Below, in pieces: positions 50,191-59,541 of a stretch of 64,000 nucleotides of DNA. Positions within the stretch are counted from its first letter, which is position 1; each line of letters begins with the position of its first letter. The notes below the pieces were generated by a model. That model saw only the letters and a list, made by a program, of their open reading frames with translations, was not told the DNA's origin and made no database searches. The position numbers and the translations under genes are program-made. Source of the DNA: Lachnospiraceae bacterium (lineage in GTDB: Bacteria > Bacillota > Clostridia > Lachnospirales > Lachnospiraceae); contig CABJAW010000003.1 in NCBI GenBank assembly GCA_902363665.1, forward strand, positions 1-64,000, in the 5' to 3' direction.

Positions 50191-51291
50191 CTAATACCTG
50201 CGGGTCTGCAGTCCGACATTGAGGACAAAGCCGATGCCGATGCAAAAGCTGACCAGCGAAGTCAGACCGTAGCTGACAAACGGAAGTGTGATACCGGTAT
50301 TTGGCATCAGACCGGTTGCCACAGAAATATTGATAAACGTCTGGAAAAAAATCTGAGCGGCCATGCCGCAGCAGATCAGTGTTCCGGAGAGCAGTTTTGC
50401 CCTCCTTCCGATGAGCAGACATTCCAGTGCGATCAGAAATTCCAGGACAACCAGAACGCAGCAGCCGACAAAACCAGTCTCCTCGCCTGCCACGGCGAAG
50501 ATGAAGTCAGTCTGTGCCTCTGCGATAAAATTCCCGTTTTTGACAGAAGTAACCTCATCGTTGTTTAAGCCTTTGCCATAGAGCTGTCCGGAGCCGATCG
50601 CAATAATGGAGTTCTGCTGCTGCATGGCGTCCTGCGGGTATTCATCCGGCCGCAGCCATGCATATACTCGTTTCAGCTGATAATTGTCCGAGGCTTTGTC
50701 CGGCTGAAGCAGGATGCTCATGCCGATGACGCCGACCGGGATGCATACGAGCAGTATGCCGATGACGATCCGGTAGCTCAGTCCGGCCATGAAGATCATG
50801 ATACAGAATACAGCGGCTACGGCAATTGTGGTGGAAAGATCCGGTTCTTTGTAAATCAAAAAGAGCTGTATGGAGATCAATACAAGCGACGACAGGATGA
50901 TCCGTGGTTTGCTGACATTTTCTTCATGATTTTCAAAGAATTTTGCAAAGAATAAAATCAGAAGGATCTTTACGATATCGGATGGCTGGAACTGAAGTCC
51001 GGCAATGGTGATCCAACGCGTGGCTCCGTTTACATTTTTTCCAAGAAAAAGCACAGCGATAAGCAGTGCGGTACCGATAAAGTAAAGGATCCAGTAAAAG
51101 TTCAGGATCCAGGTATAATCCATCAATGAAATAAAGACCATGGCGGCAAGTCCAAGGACAAGACCTAAGATCTGTCTTGTCTGGTAAATCGAATTTGCAC
51201 TTCCGATAATCAGAATGCCAAATATGGACAGTGCGATGACCAACAGGATCAGGCGAAATCGATAATCACTTAATTTGTATTGTCTTAACAT
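50191..51291 (-). CDS. rodA: RodA/FtsW-family SEDS glycosyltransferase
   Basis: A 366-residue protein with about ten membrane helices. It is a SEDS peptidoglycan polymerase that works with a class B PBP, here presumably the PBP2 at 53225-56143. Hallmarks are NGATRWITIAGLQFQPSDIVKI near 88, the catalytic-loop Asp region EPDLSTTIAV near 148, AQTDFIFAVAGEETGF near 257 and TGITLPFVSYG near 328. ATG at 51291 follows AAGGAGTACAAG and lies inside the minE end (26-bp overlap). Confidence 0.93.
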   Translation of the reverse strand: MLRQYKLSDYRFRLILLVIALSIFGILIIGSANSIYQTRQILGLVLGLAAMVFISLMDYTWILNFYWILYFIGTALLIAVLFLGKNVNGATRWITIAGLQFQPSDIVKILLILFFAKFFENHEENVSKPRIILSSLVLISIQLFLIYKEPDLSTTIAVAAVFCIMIFMAGLSYRIVIGILLVCIPVGVIGMSILLQPDKASDNYQLKRVYAWLRPDEYPQDAMQQQNSIIAIGSGQLYGKGLNNDEVTSVKNGNFIAEAQTDFIFAVAGEETGFVGCCVLVVLEFLIALECLLIGRRAKLLSGTLICCGMAAQIFFQTFINISVATGLMPNTGITLPFVSYGLTSLVSFCIGIGFVLNVGLQTRRY

Positions 51292-51508
51292 CTTGTACTC
51301 CTTGATTTCTCTTTTGAATCAGGTCTATTCGTATTTCAAAGGCATCGCTCAGATTCAGATAGCGGGTGAGGATGTCCGCGATTTCTTTTTTCATCTGCTG
51401 CAGCTCTTCCGGGGAAGCATTCAGACGGTCTGAAGCGACCGTTAAACCTGCCCGGTTTTTGGCGATTTCTCCTGATGTCAGAAATGACGCATATCTGCGA
51501 GAATTCAT
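51266..51508 (-). CDS. minE: Cell division topological factor MinE
   Basis: An 80-residue MinE that displaces MinC from MinD and drives its ATP turnover. The anti-MinCD helix region (IAKNRAGLTVASDRL) and the topological domain (IADILTRYLNLSDAFEIRID, cited in outline) are visible. ATG at 51508 follows AGGAGGGCAGC and is better than ATG 51523. Its 3' end overlaps rodA by 26 bp. Presence of minE means the cell uses Min oscillation or at least a MinE-regulated system, not DivIVA alone. Confidence 0.9.
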   Translation of the reverse strand: MNSRRYASFLTSGEIAKNRAGLTVASDRLNASPEELQQMKKEIADILTRYLNLSDAFEIRIDLIQKRNQGVQDVKTIQIK

Positions 51509-51524
51509 GCTGCCCTCCTGCATT

Positions 51525-51584
51525 TGAACGAGTCAGGCAATTCCATTGCTTTCATTGCGTGTAGCGATAAGCTGTGGATTTGCT
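51525..51584 (+). repeat. Very diverged relative of the long repeat, between minE and minD
   Basis: TGAACGAGTCAGGCAATTCC, then GCGATAAGCTGTGGATTTGC, follow the order of the long repeat (AACCGAGTCAAGCAAGTCCC ... GCAATAAGCAGTGG...TTGC) with many substitutions. The match is by eye and weak. Confidence 0.3.
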
Positions 51585-52385
51585 TTACTGACTTTGCCTG
51601 CCTTTGAATACGGAAGCGATTTTCTGGAACAGGGACGTAGATGTCTGCAGGTCCAGAAGCGGTACGGTCTCCCCGTCTAACCGGCGGGCAATATTGAGAA
51701 ATGCCTGCCCTGCCAGAGTGTTGCTGCCAATCAGCGATTCACCGTGGTTGGCGGCGATTACAACGCTTTCCTCGTCCGGTACGGCACCAAGCAGATTGAC
51801 GGCGAGGATATCGAGGACATCTTCTGTAGACATCATCTCTCCCCGCCGCACCATATCGATGCGGATCCGATTTAAAATAAGATCGATTTTTTTGATTCCG
51901 TCTGCTTCAAGCAGCCCGATGATGCGGTCTGCATCACGGATTGCGGAGACCTCAGGCGTCGTGACGACGACCGCCTGATCTGCCGCTGCGATTGCATTGC
52001 GAAAACCCTGCTCAATGCCTGCCGGGCAGTCGAGAAGAATATAATCAAACAAAGGTTTCAAACCATCGACGAGTTTGATCATCTGTTCGGGGCTGACAGC
52101 GCTTTTATCACGCGTCTGTGCGGATGGAAGCAGATAAAGACCGGGATAATGCTTGTCACGGATCAGTGCCTGCCGGATCCGGCAGTTTCCCTCGATGACA
52201 TCGACCAGATTGTAAATGATGCGGTTTTCCAGTCCCATGACGACGTCCAGATTTCGAAGTCCGATATCGGTATCCACCAGAACTACTTTTTTATTCATTC
52301 GTGCAAGTCCGGCGCCGATGTTTGCAGTGGAAGTTGTCTTTCCGACACCGCCTTTTCCAGATGTGATCACAATTACTTTGCTCAT
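51585..52385 (-). CDS. minD: Septum-site ATPase MinD
   Basis: A 266-residue deviant-Walker ATPase. SGKGGVGKTTSTANIG near residue 9 is the deviant Walker A, DTDIGLRNLD near 40 the switch I region and LLDCPAGIEQGF near 118 switch II. The C-terminal amphipathic membrane helix is SLFQKIASVFKGR. It recruits MinC to the membrane at the poles. ATG at 52385 follows GGGAGGATCCAAGT. Separated from minC by 30 bp and from minE by 76 bp. Confidence 0.97.
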   Translation of the reverse strand: MSKVIVITSGKGGVGKTTSTANIGAGLARMNKKVVLVDTDIGLRNLDVVMGLENRIIYNLVDVIEGNCRIRQALIRDKHYPGLYLLPSAQTRDKSAVSPEQMIKLVDGLKPLFDYILLDCPAGIEQGFRNAIAAADQAVVVTTPEVSAIRDADRIIGLLEADGIKKIDLILNRIRIDMVRRGEMMSTEDVLDILAVNLLGAVPDEESVVIAANHGESLIGSNTLAGQAFLNIARRLDGETVPLLDLQTSTSLFQKIASVFKGRQSQ

Positions 52386-52415
52386 ACTTGGATCCTCCCG
52401 TTTTTCGAAGCTGAG

Positions 52416-53096
52416 TTATACCAGATATTCACATAATGTTTCACTGGTGATCGGTTTGAACTGAAGATGGTCATTTTTAATGAAAACGATCATCGGTTCA
52501 ACGGGATATTCCCCGGTGTTTGTCCTCTTGGTGATTCCGCTGCGTGCGATCCGGTCTGCGATGCGCAGCTGCATTGGTTTCATGGTGAGAGCAGCTGCAA
52601 AACAGGTGGAATCTCCGGCAGCGCCTGCATAAATATTTCCCATGCAGCATCCAAGGATCACGATATTTCCTTTGGAGACAACCTGAGCGCCCGGATTCAC
52701 ATCGCCGAGAATCACGATGCTTGTCTCTGTCTCAAGTACCTGTCCGGAGCGGAGCGTTCCGCGGTAAAAATGTCCGTCATCCTCTTCTTTTTTCTTTTGG
52801 AGGGACTGTTCCAGTGCATTTCGGTAGAATTCCTGTGATTCTTTGTCTTCATCGATAATGCAGATAATCTGTATTTTGGAATTCTGTACGATTTCATCTA
52901 CCAGTATATTTTCTTCCTCTTTTGAAAGTGTTCTGCCCCGGAAGGTGAGTGCCAGCCGTGCGTTTTTAAAAAATGCGGCAGACATACGGAATTTTTCTGC
53001 AACTGCCTGACGCAGTTCATCAAACGACACTTCGGGGTCCAGATTCAGAATCAGTCCGTAAGGATTGCTTTTGATAATGACGGTACTGCGCCCCAT
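52416..53096 (-). CDS. minC: Septum-site determining protein MinC
   Basis: A 226-residue FtsZ inhibitor. The N-terminal domain (1-100) is followed by a linker rich in Lys and Glu and a C-terminal right-handed beta-helix (from about 112: RGTLRSGQVLETETSIVILGDVNPGAQV, in outline; then GNIVILGCCMGNIYAGAAGD). The RSGQ motif that binds MinD is present. ATG at 53096 follows AGAGGGAGATTTC. It heads minC-minD-minE, downstream of PBP2. Confidence 0.93.
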   Translation of the reverse strand: MGRSTVIIKSNPYGLILNLDPEVSFDELRQAVAEKFRMSAAFFKNARLALTFRGRTLSKEEENILVDEIVQNSKIQIICIIDEDKESQEFYRNALEQSLQKKKEEDDGHFYRGTLRSGQVLETETSIVILGDVNPGAQVVSKGNIVILGCCMGNIYAGAAGDSTCFAAALTMKPMQLRIADRIARSGITKRTNTGEYPVEPMIVFIKNDHLQFKPITSETLCEYLV

Positions 53097-53166
53097 GAAA
53101 TCTCCCTCTTTTCTGAAATTCCCTTTCTATCTTTTTCTTTGACACGCCAGGCGTATCAGGTAAATC

Positions 53167-53201
53167 CCGAAGCGGATCATTATAATAATCTCCCGCTTCG
53201 G
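53167..53201. repeat. CCGAAGCGG hairpin between PBP2 and minC
   Basis: CCGAAGCGG (53167-53175) and CCGCTTCGG (53193-53201) pair perfectly around a 17-nt AT-rich loop. No U tract follows on the minus strand. Stem sequence overlaps that of the dispersed repeat and of 46264-46283. Confidence 0.55.
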
Positions 53202-53224
53202 ATGCGTTTTGTATTTTTTATTCG

Positions 53225-56143
53225 TTAATCTGCAAATGCAGTGCCGCTCTCAGATGGCTGCGAAGCATGTCCGGTGATCAGCTCCGATTCATCCTGAAGT
53301 TTATAATAATAGGAAATGACATCACGTGCAACAAGTGCGGCGTTTGCGGAACTGTAGCCGTTTGTGATACGGACAGCAAGTGCGATTTCCGGATCGTCAT
53401 ATGGCGCATAACCGATAAACAGACCGTGGTTTGGCTTATCTTTGCTCTGCTGAGCAGTACCTGTCTTTCCGGCAACGGCCAGTCCGGTGCTGCCGTTAAA
53501 GGCCGGTGCGGCCTGTGCACTGAAAGCGGAATGGTTCTGTACCACGCCGCGCATACCGGCATGGATGGTATCCCAGAGCTCCTGAGGAAGATCCAGCGTA
53601 TTGTGGACGGTTGCCTTGTTCTCCTTCAGAACGCTTCCGGAAGAATCGGTGATGTATTTTACAAGAGTCAGATCATAGCACGTACCGCTGTTTGCGATTG
53701 TGCTGACGTATCTTGCAAGTCCGGCGGTCGTAAAGAGGTGAGTGGACTGTCCCATTGCGGAACGTGCCGCGTCCTCAGTCGAGATGCTTGGCATGGTCTC
53801 TGGTACTTCCAGCCCGGATTTTGCATCCAGCCCGTACATGGAAGCGTATTTTGTCAGTTTTTCGATGCCGACTGAGTCAACGTATTCACCGTTTACCAGA
53901 CTGAGCCGGTAGGCAACGCTGTTGAAGAAGTAATTGCAGGAGTCACGGATTGCGGTCTGAAGCGTTTCTACGCCGTGACCGTAGATGTTCCAGCAGTTGA
54001 TCGGCTGTTCATCAAAAGGCGGTATGTCGAATTTTCCGGTACAGTTGATGCCCTCGCCGATGTTGATGACACCCTCCATATATCCTGCAGTGGCGGTGAC
54101 AATCTTGAAGGTGGAACCCGGTGCGATCGCCTCCTGTGTTGCCCTGCTGTAGAACGGGGAGGATTTATCCATGTTCAGCTTCGTAAAATAGTCGGAATCC
54201 ATCTCGTTCGCAAGCCTGTTATTATCATACCCCGGATAGGTCACACATGCAAGTGTTTCTCCGGAATTTGGATCGGTGAGTACAAGGGAGCCGGAGCATG
54301 GAGCCAGCGCAAGCTGGGACGGACGGATCTCAAGATTATAAATCTTCTGACGGATAAACTCGCAGTCATCGATGGAACCGGCAGACAGTCCGTTGTATGT
54401 ATCGGTATCCATCTCAAGAACACCCTGATCAAAAAGAAGCATACAGATATTATCACCATTGAGGCGCTTCTCTTTGAGCATATAGCGGTATACCTGTTTA
54501 CAGAAATTATTGTCATCATAAAGGTAGCTGGCAATGTAATCGGAAAGAGCCGTGAATACCTCTTCGGTATCCATGTATTCAGATCCGTCTGTGATCTTCG
54601 TGACATCAATCCAGTTCTGGGAGATCGCATAAGTCAGGAATTCTTTCAGACTGATGGATTCCTCTTCTGTCCACTGTTCATAGACCGGATCGGATTTGTC
54701 GATTGCATCCTCATTGAGTATGCCGGTATCGTTCATCAGCATATCATTGACAATGTAAGATTCATAGATCTGATACTGTTCCTCCAGATCCTTGTATGGG
54801 ACCGGATCGTTCGTCAGCAGCTGGTCCTTCAGTGTCGCAAAGATTTCAGATGCCTTGATCAGGAAGGCATTGTAAACTGCCTTTTCATTTTCTGTGGCAT
54901 CATCCGCTTTTAAGTGGCCGACGTCAAGAACATTATTTTCAAAAAGAGCATAATAAACGTCATAAACCGGGATCAGAAGCTGGTCAGCTGACTCTACTGC
55001 ATCTGCGTCGAATTCCTCCGCATCAATAATCTTTGACCAGACAATACCGGCGATGTACTGTTCCAGGATCTGATAAGCGGCTTTTTGCAGATCAAGGTCG
55101 ATCGTCAGATATACGTCGCTGCCCGCCTGCGGCTCCACGCGGGATTCCACCTCAAGCGTACGGCCGACGTTGTCGACATACAGTACTTCCGAACCTTTGT
55201 CTCCCTGCAGGGTTGTCTCAAGGACACTTTCAAGGCCGGTTTTTCCGACGATATCGGTTGCATCGTACGAGTCGTTTTCTTCACTTAACGATTCAAGCTC
55301 TTCCGCGGAAATCTGACCCGTGTAGCCGATCAGAGGTGCGATGTACTCTGCATCAGCATAGACGCGGCGGTATTCTTCAGAGATGTCGATTCCCTGGAAG
55401 CTGGCAGCGTTTTCCATGATCCGTGCAACTGTCTCTTCACTGACATCCTTTGCAATTGTGACCGACTGATAACGCTGGAAACTGTAAGCTGCAATCGCGG
55501 CACGCAGGGTGACGAGCTGCAGAAGTTCTTTGTCCGTATAACTGTCCGGCAGGTCGTACTGCTTTCGCTCCGCAGCAGTGATTTTCGGGTCAAGAATCCC
55601 GTAGTATTTTACGCCGCAAAGAAGCGCCATGAGATCTTCTGCCGACATATTAAGTTCTTCCGATGACAGGTCATTGATGTAGGCCTGACCGAAAATATCA
55701 GCCTTGAAGCGATTCAGGGTAAAACCGGATGCCGTATATTCCCAGGTACCGTCATCAGAAAGTGCGATCTTGAAACTGTCGATGACGGAATCACCCTGCT
55801 CTTCCACGATCTTGATGACATGGTATAACGTGCTGTTGAGTGCAAGATTTTTTTCGTGAGTGGAAGAATAAGAGCCATTATCTTCGAACGTGACGCAGTA
55901 GGAAAGTTCATTGTAAGCGATGGGTTTTCCGTTACGGTCGTAAATGCTTCCGCGTGAGCTCTTTAAGGTGCGCTCTTTGCGGATCGAAAGGGAAAAATTG
56001 TTCTGATACGTCTCACCCTGTACGATCTGCAGATAAAACAGACGCTGCAAAAGCAGTGCAGCCATGAGGATGACTACAATAAGCAGCAGAACAATCCGCG
56101 TATTGAGTGCTTTTGAACCCTTTTTTCTGATATTACGAAACAA
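53225..56143 (-). CDS. mrdA: Class B penicillin-binding protein 2 with large insertion
   Basis: A 972-residue transpeptidase of the PBP2/MrdA type, against about 600-720 usually. Start is TTG 56143 behind AGGAGGTACC. One membrane helix (15-35), then the dimerisation region with RGSIYDRNGKPIAYNE near 64. The transpeptidase motifs are SxxK at Ser677-Lys680 (PGSTFKIVT), SxN at 735-737 (SCN) and KTG at 893-895 (AGKTGTAQQ). Between TIDLDLQKAA (about 348) and SLVLTDPNSGETLA (about 619) lies an extra segment of about 240 mostly helical, acidic residues that ordinary PBP2 lacks. It overlaps mreD by 11 bp and is the likely partner of RodA in side-wall synthesis. Confidence 0.93.
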   Translation of the reverse strand: MFRNIRKKGSKALNTRIVLLLIVVILMAALLLQRLFYLQIVQGETYQNNFSLSIRKERTLKSSRGSIYDRNGKPIAYNELSYCVTFEDNGSYSSTHEKNLALNSTLYHVIKIVEEQGDSVIDSFKIALSDDGTWEYTASGFTLNRFKADIFGQAYINDLSSEELNMSAEDLMALLCGVKYYGILDPKITAAERKQYDLPDSYTDKELLQLVTLRAAIAAYSFQRYQSVTIAKDVSEETVARIMENAASFQGIDISEEYRRVYADAEYIAPLIGYTGQISAEELESLSEENDSYDATDIVGKTGLESVLETTLQGDKGSEVLYVDNVGRTLEVESRVEPQAGSDVYLTIDLDLQKAAYQILEQYIAGIVWSKIIDAEEFDADAVESADQLLIPVYDVYYALFENNVLDVGHLKADDATENEKAVYNAFLIKASEIFATLKDQLLTNDPVPYKDLEEQYQIYESYIVNDMLMNDTGILNEDAIDKSDPVYEQWTEEESISLKEFLTYAISQNWIDVTKITDGSEYMDTEEVFTALSDYIASYLYDDNNFCKQVYRYMLKEKRLNGDNICMLLFDQGVLEMDTDTYNGLSAGSIDDCEFIRQKIYNLEIRPSQLALAPCSGSLVLTDPNSGETLACVTYPGYDNNRLANEMDSDYFTKLNMDKSSPFYSRATQEAIAPGSTFKIVTATAGYMEGVINIGEGINCTGKFDIPPFDEQPINCWNIYGHGVETLQTAIRDSCNYFFNSVAYRLSLVNGEYVDSVGIEKLTKYASMYGLDAKSGLEVPETMPSISTEDAARSAMGQSTHLFTTAGLARYVSTIANSGTCYDLTLVKYITDSSGSVLKENKATVHNTLDLPQELWDTIHAGMRGVVQNHSAFSAQAAPAFNGSTGLAVAGKTGTAQQSKDKPNHGLFIGYAPYDDPEIALAVRITNGYSSANAALVARDVISYYYKLQDESELITGHASQPSESGTAFAD

Positions 56144-56654
56144 AGCTGCTGGTACCTCCTCTGTCAGTCATACATAATTTTTTGTTGATCGCATACAGAA
56201 TTTGATATACGACAAAAGTCAGGATCAGTGTGTAGAGCATTTCCGGCAGGATGATTCTGCCGAGGTAATAGAAAAAGTGGATACGGCCGCGCATCAGAAA
56301 AAGGAATCCGTATTGCACAATGCCGTATACAACATCAGAGACAGAAATCAGAAACAGAGGCGTCTTGATATCATCATCATAGAAAATGCGATAAAAGTTG
56401 CCGCTGAAATAGCCGACCCACAGATAGATCAGTGCATTGAATCCGATAATGGTGTTGAAAAAAATATCCGTGAGCAGTCCGCAGAAAAAGCCAGTCAGCA
56501 TTCCGGATCTCCGACCGCGCATCAGGCCGAAAGAGACTGTCAGGATAATAAGAAGATTTGGCTTGATTGATGCGATGGAGATCATCTGGCAGACCGTGGA
56601 CTGCAAAATGATGCTGACCAGGATCAGGACAGCCATGGTAAGCTTACGCCGCAT
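56133..56654 (-). CDS. mreD: Rod shape-determining protein MreD
   Basis: A 173-residue membrane protein with about five helices. PNLLIILTVSFGLMRGRRSGMLTGFFCGLLTDIFF is the conserved MreD block (cited in outline: GLMRGRRSGM, then GLLTDIFF). It links MreC, PBP2 and RodA in the elongation complex. ATG at 56654 follows GAAAGGAGCTTTTC. The 41-bp gap to mreC and 11-bp overlap with mrdA mark one operon. Confidence 0.92.
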   Translation of the reverse strand: MRRKLTMAVLILVSIILQSTVCQMISIASIKPNLLIILTVSFGLMRGRRSGMLTGFFCGLLTDIFFNTIIGFNALIYLWVGYFSGNFYRIFYDDDIKTPLFLISVSDVVYGIVQYGFLFLMRGRIHFFYYLGRIILPEMLYTLILTFVVYQILYAINKKLCMTDRGGTSSFVS

Positions 56655-56695
56655 GAAAAGCTCCTTTCTTAACAGCTTTTTTGTCAGCCGGTTTG

Positions 56696-57673
56696 TTATT
56701 CACCGGCAGCAGAAGTCTCAGACTGTGTCTCACTTTGTGTTTCACTGGAAACATCTGTCTTATCCGAAGCATCTCCTGCATTTGCAGCGGAAGCATCCGG
56801 CGATGAAGATGATGTGGAATCCGACGGAACATATTCTTTGCGCTGCAGAATGACAAGTACTTCCTGCAGGTGCCGGAAATCGACGACCGGAGTGATATAA
56901 CCGGACTTCGTCAGATTGTTGGAATCATTGTTCAGCTCGCTGATGTAGCCGATCAGGATGCCTGGAAGAAATTTTTCACTGATGTAAGAAGTGACGACTT
57001 TGTCTCCGACATGGACTTTGTTATCAGAGTCTGTGAGTTTGACGAGATTTAAGGAACCCTCGTCGATCAGCCGGAGATCGCCAGCGATGATACACTGGTC
57101 TGAGGTAGTGGAAACCATTGCACTGACGTTGCTGTTGTCGTCAATGATGGAACGGACGGTCGCCCAGTTTGGGCCGACTTCGGTTACGATGCCGACAAGC
57201 CCTCCTCCGGAGATGACATTGCAGTCTTTCTGAATGCCGTCCGACGAACCTTTATCGATTGTGAAAAGCTGAAACCAGTTCCCGGATTCTTTTGCGATGA
57301 CTCTGGCACCTGTCTTTTCATAATCGTCATACTGCTCATCAAGTGAAAGAAGTTCCCGCAGCCGTGTCAGTTCTTCTTTATCCTGAACGAGCTGCGTGTT
57401 TTCTTCGGTCAGTGTATCAACCTTTGCCTGCAGCTCTTCGTTCTCTTTTCGAAGCGAAACAGCATCTTCAAAATTGTCAGTCAGACCGGAAAGCCAGGAA
57501 CCGAATCCGTTGATTCCCTTCTGAATCGGCGTGATGACAAAGCCACTTGCCTGGCGGATCGGCGAGACCGCATCATTTTCCAGAAAGGAAACAGCGATCA
57601 ATCCGGTACAAAGCACGCTCAGTCCGATCAGAATCGATTTATTTTTTAAGGTGTCATTTGTCTTTTTTTTCAT
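56696..57673 (-). CDS. mreC: Rod shape-determining protein MreC
   Basis: A 325-residue bitopic protein. One membrane helix (about 13-32) is followed by a coiled coil (about 65-105, ENEELQAKVDTLTEENTQL) and the two-barrel MreC domain (AKESGNWFQLFTIDKGSSDGI, then GGGLVGIVTEVGPNWATVRSI, in outline). The last 50 residues are Ser/Glu/Thr-rich (SETQSETQSETSAAGE) and probably disordered. ATG at 57673 is chosen over TTG 57679. It scaffolds the elongasome outside the membrane. Confidence 0.94.
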   Translation of the reverse strand: MKKKTNDTLKNKSILIGLSVLCTGLIAVSFLENDAVSPIRQASGFVITPIQKGINGFGSWLSGLTDNFEDAVSLRKENEELQAKVDTLTEENTQLVQDKEELTRLRELLSLDEQYDDYEKTGARVIAKESGNWFQLFTIDKGSSDGIQKDCNVISGGGLVGIVTEVGPNWATVRSIIDDNSNVSAMVSTTSDQCIIAGDLRLIDEGSLNLVKLTDSDNKVHVGDKVVTSYISEKFLPGILIGYISELNNDSNNLTKSGYITPVVDFRHLQEVLVILQRKEYVPSDSTSSSSPDASAANAGDASDKTDVSSETQSETQSETSAAGE

Positions 57674-57686
57674 AATCAACCTGCCT

Positions 57687-58706
57687 CTATCTCATAACAG
57701 CCAGATCACTTAAGGAATAAGTGGACTGCCTCAGATTTTTGTTATTCATAATTTCTACCAGACCGCGTACCGTACTGTTTTTTGGATCCTGAATATGATG
57801 AACCGTAATTCCGATTTCTTTTTGTATGTATTCCGGAAGATTCTGGATCATGGATACTCCTCCGCTTAAGTAGATACCTTCACGGGCGACATCCTTCATC
57901 AGCTGAGGCGGGATGCGGTTGTAAATGGATTTGATGTTCTCTACGATCATATCGATCGTATCAATGATCGCGACACTGACCGCCAGTGATGGGATCAAAT
58001 CTGACTTGGGGAGACCTGAAAGTGTGTGAATCCCAAATACTTTCTGCTCAAGACGTGGTCCATTGATCATAAAAGCCAGATTGTTTTTTAAGGATTCCGC
58101 AGTCTTTCGCCCGATGCTCAGATTAAACTTCCGGCGAACCATTGTGCAGATGTCTTCGTCGAGCCTGCGCCCTCCGGTCTTCAAGGTCTGATTCAAAATT
58201 ACCTTTCCGGATGAAATGACAGAAATTTCAGTTGTGTCGGCTCCGATATTGACAACCATATGCCCCCGGGAGGAAAGTACCGGAAGTTCTGCGCTTACTG
58301 CGTCTGCAATTCCTTTATCGATCAGCCGGATTTTGCCTGCGTTGATCTTTCCGTTCATGACGTGGAAAAATGCTCTGCGCTCCACCTGTGTGATTTCGCT
58401 CGGTACTGCTATATATAAGGAGGCATCGGAACCGAATGCGCCGGAAAAATGCTTCAGAAGAGACGAAAGCACGATCTCCATCTCAGTGAGATTTGCAATC
58501 ACGCCGCCCGACATGGGCCAGATGACCTGCACGTTCTGTGGGTTCTTTTCGAAAATCTCGTAAGCGTCATTGCCAACGGCGATCACATCGCGGTCATTGC
58601 GCAGCGCCACAACATTTTTGTCGTACAGGAACTTTTTTCCGCTCCTGTCTTTGATTTTTATCGTATCGGTGCCGAGATCGACACCACATACTTTTGGAAA
58701 CAGCAT
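57687..58706 (-). CDS. mreB: Rod shape-determining actin homologue MreB
   Basis: A 339-residue bacterial actin. VCGVDLGTDTIKI (phosphate 1), VVNIGADTTEISVIS (phosphate 2) and the adenosine-binding YLSGGVSMIQNLPEYI region are present. It forms membrane-bound filaments that orient cell-wall synthesis. Several positions normally invariant in MreB are changed (for example IGADTTEI for IGGGTTEI), so it may be one of two paralogues in the genome. The ribosome binding site is GGGGTAAAATAC. It lies 5 bp after radC and 14 bp before mreC. Confidence 0.92.
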   Translation of the reverse strand: MLFPKVCGVDLGTDTIKIKDRSGKKFLYDKNVVALRNDRDVIAVGNDAYEIFEKNPQNVQVIWPMSGGVIANLTEMEIVLSSLLKHFSGAFGSDASLYIAVPSEITQVERRAFFHVMNGKINAGKIRLIDKGIADAVSAELPVLSSRGHMVVNIGADTTEISVISSGKVILNQTLKTGGRRLDEDICTMVRRKFNLSIGRKTAESLKNNLAFMINGPRLEQKVFGIHTLSGLPKSDLIPSLAVSVAIIDTIDMIVENIKSIYNRIPPQLMKDVAREGIYLSGGVSMIQNLPEYIQKEIGITVHHIQDPKNSTVRGLVEIMNNKNLRQSTYSLSDLAVMR

Positions 58707-58711
58707 GTATT

Positions 58712-59464
58712 TTACCCCTTATTTTTTGAAGGCTCCAGCCAGAAGCCCTGCTCTCTCATGCTGACGGCCTGTCTGTCACCGATAATGATATGATCCAGAA
58801 GTTCAATGCCAAGCATCGCTCCTGCCGCTCTGACCCGCTCGGTCAGAAGCACGTCATCCCGGCTTGGATCCGGAATTCCGCTCGGGTGATTGTGCAGAAG
58901 AAGAATACTGACTGCCTGATGGCGGACGGCCTCGATGAAGATCTCACGCGGAGAAATCAGAGAAGCCCGCACGGTTCCTTTTGAAATTACCTCATCGCGG
59001 ATCAGCTTTCCTTTGCTGTTGAGCATGACAAGGAGCAGCACCTCCTGCTCTTCATGACGCAGTGTTTCCATATAATAGGAAGAAACAGAGGCCGGATCAT
59101 GAAAAGAAACCGTCTCAGAAAAACGTGCGCGCGCAATCCGCCTTGAAAGTTCTGCGATGCATTTGATCTGAAGCGCTTTTACTTTTCCGAGACCGTGAAT
59201 CTTCTGTAAATCAGAAATCGACATGTGATAAATGCCAAGCAGGCCGGTCCCGCTTTTGGCAAGCACCTTTCTTGACAGCTCCAATGCCGATTGTCCACGG
59301 GAGCCGGTGCGCAGAATGACTGCCAGGAGCTCTGCGTCGCTTAATGCAGAAGTTCCCCTGGCGATGCCCTTTTCGTACGGCCGCTCCTCTTCCGGTATGC
59401 TTTTAATGGTGGTGTATGGGTGCTGTGTTTCTGTCTGCTTTTTTGATGTCTTTGTCGTATTCAC
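58712..59464 (-). CDS. radC: RadC-family JAB1/MPN protein
   Basis: A 250-residue RadC. An N-terminal HhH-like region (LSDAELLAVILRTGSRGQSALELSRK in outline) precedes the JAMM-type metal site: HNHPSGIPDPSRDD near 200 with the upstream Glu in REIFIEAVRH. The old link to DNA repair is not supported, and the true role is unknown. The start is GTG 59464 with only a weak ribosome binding site. radC upstream of mreBCD is the usual bacterial order. Confidence 0.95.
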   Translation of the reverse strand: MNTTKTSKKQTETQHPYTTIKSIPEEERPYEKGIARGTSALSDAELLAVILRTGSRGQSALELSRKVLAKSGTGLLGIYHMSISDLQKIHGLGKVKALQIKCIAELSRRIARARFSETVSFHDPASVSSYYMETLRHEEQEVLLLVMLNSKGKLIRDEVISKGTVRASLISPREIFIEAVRHQAVSILLLHNHPSGIPDPSRDDVLLTERVRAAGAMLGIELLDHIIIGDRQAVSMREQGFWLEPSKNKG

Positions 59465-59541
59465 TTTTTTACCAATACTCTCTCACCCGAATCATTAAGA
59501 CATTCTACCATAATTTTTTTGCAAAGTACACACCCAGAGTA

